Assembly: GCA_008330645.1 (NCBI GenBank)
Contig: VLTN01000054.1
Span: 176,426 to 240,425, forward strand
From: Cafeteria roenbergensis
Lineage: Eukaryota > Sar > Bigyra > Bicosoecida > Cafeteriaceae
DNA: 64,000 bases
Direction of reading: 5' to 3'
The notes under the pieces are model-generated. The model saw only the letters and a program-made list of their open reading frames with translations, was not told the origin of the DNA and searched no databases. This document shows, piece after piece, positions 59,222 through 64,000 of the stretch (position 1 is the first letter of the stretch; every line of letters begins with the position of its first letter). The translations under genes and the position numbers were made by a program.

Positions 59222-62199
59222 ATGCAGGCCGCAGCTGCGGCAGCCGCCGGCTTCGCGGCGGCTGCCGATACCAGAAAGGGCCTGGGCGGCGGCAGCTCCA
59301 AGCATGGAGGCCGTCAGTGCCTCCTCTGCGAGCGGGCACGCTACGACAGGTGCGACAGCGCCAGCCGCATGGCCGTGGCCGAGCTCCTGCCCCACGGCTC
59401 CCACCAAGGCCACAAGCGCTGCTTCGGTGCGATGCGACCGTGCACTGGGCAGCCGAGGGAGCGCTGCGAATCGGCACGCGCGAGTGCAGCGGGCCCCACG
59501 CGCGAATTTCTGCTCTCTTGCTGCTCGCAGCACGGACGCCCAGTTCCGAGACTGGACGACGCGGCACCGCCACGAGTGCTCGTTCGGCCTTTCGCCCCAA
59601 GGTGCGGCTGCGACGTCGTTCTCTGCGGCCCCTGCCGCGCCGAGTCGGCGTGCGTTCTGCTGGTCATCGAGCTCGCCGTTGGCTCGACCGCGCTTGCCCC
59701 TGCGCCGCTCCCACGACTGGCCTGTCGCAGACCAAGCACATGCATCACAGCTCGCCCCTGCAGCACTCAGGCATGAGGCCCAACTCGCGCTGAACGACCA
59801 GCAGCCCCGGCGAGCGCTGGCGCTGGCAATGTTGAGTCTGCACAAGTCTGCGCCTTCCGGAGCGGCCTCGCTGGACCCCAGCGCGCTCGAACTCCAAGGT
59901 GGGCCACCCTGCTGGGGTCGCCGTCGCGCCAGGCCCGTCGTTGTGCGCAATGGGGCCTGAAGTCTCTTGGCCAAACTCGACCGCCCGCTTCGCACGCCCC
60001 CGCACCGCAGACGTGATCTTGGTCGGGACCATTCTGGCATCCCCCGTGCGACAGCCAGGAGAGGCGCCGACCGCTGCGCATCCCCGCTTTGACCCGGCCG
60101 GGGCGGCGTGGTTTCTCAAGACCGCGGCCGGAATCGTGCGCGCTCGCCCGTTCGCCGGCTTCGGGCGGAGCAAAGCAGTTTTGCGGTTCGTGGCGCGCAT
60201 GCTGGAGGAGATCGGGGCCGTTCGGGCCGCGATTGAGGTGCAACGTTCCCTCATTGCCGAGATCGGTGCCCGCTTCGGTCCCGGACAGGAGGATGCAGGC
60301 GACGCATGGGCAGAAATCGTTCGGCTCGAGCTGAGAAGGCAGAACCTTGCGGGGGCGCTGGACGCGTCAGAGGAGGCACTGGCCGTTGCCAAGCACTCCT
60401 TTCGCCGCGGCGACGAGCGCCTCACGGTCCGTACGCACACACTAGCGATGCTCCACGACAAGTGCCGAAACCTCGGCAGAGCAGCAGAGCTCTATGGCGA
60501 GGCGAGAGAGAGCGCGCAGGCGTCGGGCGCCAGCGCAGTGCAGGTGCTGGCCCGTCTGGACCTCAAGGCTGGCGAGGCGCTTCGCAGGGCGGGCAGCCTG
60601 TCCGAGGCTGCCGAGGCGTATCGCTCCGCGCTGCGCATCCTCACCCAGTACCTGGGGGCGGGGCACCGGGCCACCCGCATGACTGCTGCTCGCCTGAGGC
60701 TCGTGCTGCGGCTGCTGGAGGCGCAGCAAGACTCGCAGTCCGAATCAGATTCTGGCGACGACAGGAGCGACGCCAGCGGAAGCCTGACTGGCAGCAGCAT
60801 CAGTGGCAGAGGCTCCTCCCAGTCGAGCGATTTCTCCTCTCAGTCGGGGCGCGGCTCCTCGCGCAGCGCGGGCGGGTCGGAGTCCAGCCGCAGCTCGTCA
60901 GCCAGCGACGCCGGGACCGCGTCCACGGCGCGATCCGGGTCGGGCGAAAGCCAGCCGGCCGGCCGTGGCGTGCCGCGGTCCTCGTCCGGATCGCGATCGC
61001 GGGGCTCGGGGCGGTCCTCCGCATCCGCCGACGGGTCCTTCGACAGTCTTGGGGGGGGGTCGCAGCGCCCTCGATGGCGAAGGGGGGGGTTGCCGGAATC
61101 GCCGCTGCCTTCGAGGCGAGGGCGGCAAGTGCGCGTTTGGCGGGCCCTGGGACGGCGGGCGGGCCGGGAGGCGGCACGGGGCGAGGAAGAGTTCGGTTTG
61201 GGGGCGTGGCGGCCGAGCTTGGCGACGGAGAGGCTGACGACGAGGACGATGAGGAGGAGGAGGAGGAGGACAGCGACTTGAGCGATGTCGACGACATGAT
61301 GGAGCTCGGGGGAGGTGGAGGGCGTGGTGCCTCTGGCATGGGCGGGGGCGGCGGAGGCATGGGCGGGGGCGGGGGCGGTGGCGGCGGGGGGGCGGTGGCG
61401 GCGGGGGCATGGGCGGGGGCAGTGGCGGCGGGGGCATAGGCGGGGCGGGTTTGACGACTTCGGGTCAAGCGCCGGAGATGGGTTGGCCGGTGCTGGCCCG
61501 GCCAGTTGGACGGGTTTGGCGCCGGACCTGGTGGCTACTCTGGCGATTCGATTGGCGGCGCTGTTGGCGACGCGACAACCTTCGACGACTACGGCGGGGG
61601 TCCGGGCGGCGGTGGTCTGGCGGATTCGTTCGCTGGCTACGGGGGTGGTTTGGGTTCGGTCGACGGAGCTGGAGGGTTCGACGGCTACGACGACGACGAA
61701 GCCGGCCCGCTCAACGGGTTCGAAGACGAGGTCTCCGGGCCTGCTGCTGCTGGGTGGGGCGGGCGGGCTGGAGGAGGCGGCCCGGCTGGTGGCAGGCCCG
61801 ACGCCGGCGGAGGCATTGGCGGGCAGGGTCCAGGCACGGGCGGCTTTGGTGGCGGTGGCGGCCCGAGCGGACCCAGCGACCCCGCAGGGCTCAGCAGCGG
61901 AGGAGCGCTCGGGGACATGGGATCAGCCGCGCTGGGGGACTTCGGCGCTGGGCCAGCGGGCGCGGGCGACGGCGCGGACGGTGGCTTTGACGGTGGCATG
62001 GGCGGCGGCGGCCTTGACGGTGGCATGGGCGGCGGCGGCGGCGGCATGGGCGGCATGGGCGGCGGCCTTGACGGTGGCATGGGTGGCGGCGGCGGCGGCA
62101 TGGGCGGCATGGGCGGCGGCGTTGACGGTGGCATGGGCGGCGGCGGCGGCATGGGCGGCATGGGCGGCGGCTTTGACGGTGGCATGGGCGGCGGCTTTG

Positions 62200-62242
<43 letters not shown>

Positions 62243-64000
62243 TGGCGGCTTGACGGTGGCATGGGCGGCGGCGGCGGCATGGGCGGCATGGGCGGCGGCT
62301 TTGACGGTGGCATGGGCGGCGGCTTTGACGGTGGCATGGGCGGCGGCGGCATGGGCGGCGGCTTTGACGGTGGCATGGGCGGCGGCCCCAGCGACGGGCT
62401 GCCAGCCGGGCTGTCCGTCTCCACTGACAACGCCAGCCCTGCTGCTGGCAGCGCGGCGGCACCTGCCCGTACACGCTCAGCTGCCGCGGCTGCCCGCCTG
62501 GTCGCCAGCCTGCGGATAATGGCATCGAGCTCGCCCCAGGGCCGCCGAGCCGTGGCCGCCGCCTCGGCAGCCGCCAGCCCCGGCCTGGGCTGGGGCCAAG
62601 GCTTCTCGGAAGAGGTGATGACGCTTGACGCCGACATTGTGGCTGCTGCCTCCGCGGCTATGCAAGCATACGGCGACATGTCCCCCTGGCCCGACACGCC
62701 TGTGGCGGGCGAATCGGGCGCCGCCCCGCCAGCCTCGCAGGCCAGTCCGTGGCCGGGCAGAATGGGCGAGTCGAGCGGCGCTGCTGCTGGCGCTGACAGC
62801 AGCGGCTGGGGTGCTGCCGGAGGGGACGATTTCCAGCCTGCAGCTGGCAGCCTCAGCGGTCCCGACCCCGCGGCCGTCGGACCGGCGACGGAAGGCGGCG
62901 CGGGCGGCTTCCCGGCCAGTGCTCTACCGGGCGAGGCCGAAGGGGCGCCGGTCGCAGGCGCGTTTGGCGCCGCCGCGGTGGGTGCCGGGGGCGGCCATGA
63001 GGCGCAGGAGGGGGGCTTCGCGAGCCCGCCGCAGGAGGGGGCAGGGGAACAGACCGGGTACTGGGAAGGCGAGGCGTACGCCGGCGGCGAGCAGGTCGAC
63101 TACGGCAGCCCAGCTCAGGCCGAGGGGTGGATCGCTGGCGGCCACCCGGCTGGCGGGAGCGCGGCCTACGTGGAGGGCGTGACTCCGGGATATATGGGGA
63201 CACATCAGGCGCGGCAGGCGGCGCAACGGGGCTTGGCATGGCAGAGATGCAGAGCGACGGGCGAGCCCGCTTCCCCAACCTGGCCCTCGTGGACGAAGAC
63301 GATGTGCTTGGCTGGTCACTGCGCTTCGATGACGCAGAGCAGGCGCTGGGGGCGCTCAAGCACGTGTCCGAGGAGCTAGTGGAGAGCGTCGCGTCTCTCA
63401 CGCGGCTGGCCGACAAGCGGGCGGCCAGGGGCGGCGGGTCGGCTGACGAGTCTGAGCCATGGGCAGAGGACGGCGCGGCCCTGGACGCCGCGCCGAGCAT
63501 CGCAGCGCGCGTGGAGGCCGCGCTGGGAGCCAGCATCCAGGCGCTTGCAGCAACTGACGGCGAGAGCGCCGCCTCCAACCCCGACGTCGTCCGGATGCGG
63601 AACGTGCTGTTTCAAATCGTCAGCCGCGTGCGTGGCGACGTCAGGCGGGCCCTGGAGGACGCGGAGATCTCCGAGGAAGACCTGGCCGCGGTGGAGGCGC
63701 TGGAGGAGCAGCAGGAGGCAGCTGCAGCCGCAGCTGCGGCCTCGGGCCGCATCCTCACCGCTGCCCAGCGGCAGGTCTTCGGCTCGCAACAGCATCGCGG
63801 CTGGAAGCAGAAAGCGCCTTGGCTCGGAGGAGGCCTCCCCCACTGTGGGCTTGAGTGCCCATGCGAAGGCGCGCCTCCTCCATTCGGGAGGCTGCTCGCC
63901 AACCCCCTGCTCACAGGCGCTTCGCCTGACGCAGGCACGCCGGGACCAGCGGCCCCACGTCGCCCGCGCTGGGCGCGAATCCGGCGACGGAGACGCGCGC
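59222..64000 (+). CDS. MYND-like / TPR / glycine-rich protein with several frame breaks, cut by the right edge
   Basis: Placed exons are 59222..59349, 59531..59898 and 60011 onward; junctions are GT-AG and in phase. The first has CLLCER, the second FRDWTTRHRHEC, together the two ends of a MYND-type zinc finger; the middle Cys pairs are missing and may lie on an unplaced small exon. After a HEAQLALNDQQPRRALALAM helix pair, exon 3 encodes TPR-like helices (about 60160-60720, for example GSLSEAAEAYRSALRIL), then Ser-rich, then acidic, then a long Gly-Met repeat. The frame changes at least five times: in G-runs near 61056 and 61088, near 61400-61450, near 61503, at 62251 and near 63190. After 63240 an acidic helical region is again clearly coding and open to the edge. 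Probably one gene with sequence errors; a decayed gene is the alternative. Confidence 0.55.
61975..62395 (+). repeat. GGMGG / GGFDGGMGG-encoding tandem repeats
   Basis: Imperfect repeats built from GGCATGGGCGGCGGC and GGCTTTGACGGT blocks (about 20 copies). They encode Gly-Gly-Met-Gly and Gly-Phe-Asp-Gly. At 62251 one block has GGCTTGACGG instead of GGCTTTGACGG, which shifts the frame. Confidence 0.9.

Overview
The window is a gene-dense, very GC-rich piece of nuclear DNA from a unicellular eukaryote. Most genes carry short GT-AG introns, roughly 90 to 420 bases, usually with a GTGAG-type donor and a (C)GCAG acceptor. I could place about 40 of them by joining reading frames across conserved protein families. 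Three genes belong to motile cilia or the cilium (DNAAF1, LZTFL1 and a polycystin-2 type channel). There are no plastid genes. A heterotrophic flagellated protist fits best, and a GC-rich stramenopile such as a bicosoecid is my guess. The taxon is inference only. I found no transposon, virus-like element, CRISPR array, tRNA or rRNA.

Layout from left to right: a TBC RabGAP cut by the left edge (-); a PH/ankyrin/FYVE protein (-) divergent from a PRXL2-like thioredoxin-fold protein (+); dynein assembly factor DNAAF1 (-) divergent from DNA ligase IV (+), whose stop codon overlaps that of a large LRR protein (-); a low-complexity protein with a SPOC-like end (-) divergent from a PP2C phosphatase (+); a CCX-type cation/Ca2+ exchanger (+); a Rab-like GTPase (-) divergent from a cathepsin L-like protease (+); an H2B-H2A histone doublet (-); a four-EF-hand protein (-) divergent from a second Rab-like GTPase (+); UTP18 (-) and HSBP1 (-); LZTFL1 (+); complex III subunit QCR9 (-) divergent from a ubiquitin-like/S27a fusion (+); a CPA-type cation/proton antiporter (+); a polycystin-like channel (+); a five-domain peroxidase-DOMON-b561-b5-reductase fusion (-) divergent from an unrecognised gene (+); and a TPR/glycine-rich gene that runs off the right edge (+) with several frame breaks.

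The genes do not form one operon-like system. They are mostly housekeeping and cell-biology genes arranged as close divergent pairs (87 to about 930 bases apart) and tight convergent pairs. Loose themes are membrane traffic (RabGAP, two Rab-like GTPases, FYVE protein), cilium (DNAAF1, LZTFL1, polycystin), cation transport (CCX, CPA, polycystin) and ribosome production (UTP18, S27a).

Most unusual items: (1) a single-exon gene with an H2B-like and an H2A-like histone fold in one chain, keeping the nucleosome acidic patch but lacking the basic tails and the H2A docking segment; (2) a predicted transmembrane redox chain in one polypeptide (heme peroxidase, DOMON, cytochrome b561, cytochrome b5, FAD/NAD reductase), analogous to but differently built from animal DUOX; (3) a degenerate ubiquitin fused to ribosomal protein S27a; (4) a FYVE protein ending in an R-SNARE-like heptad register with Gln in the zero layer.
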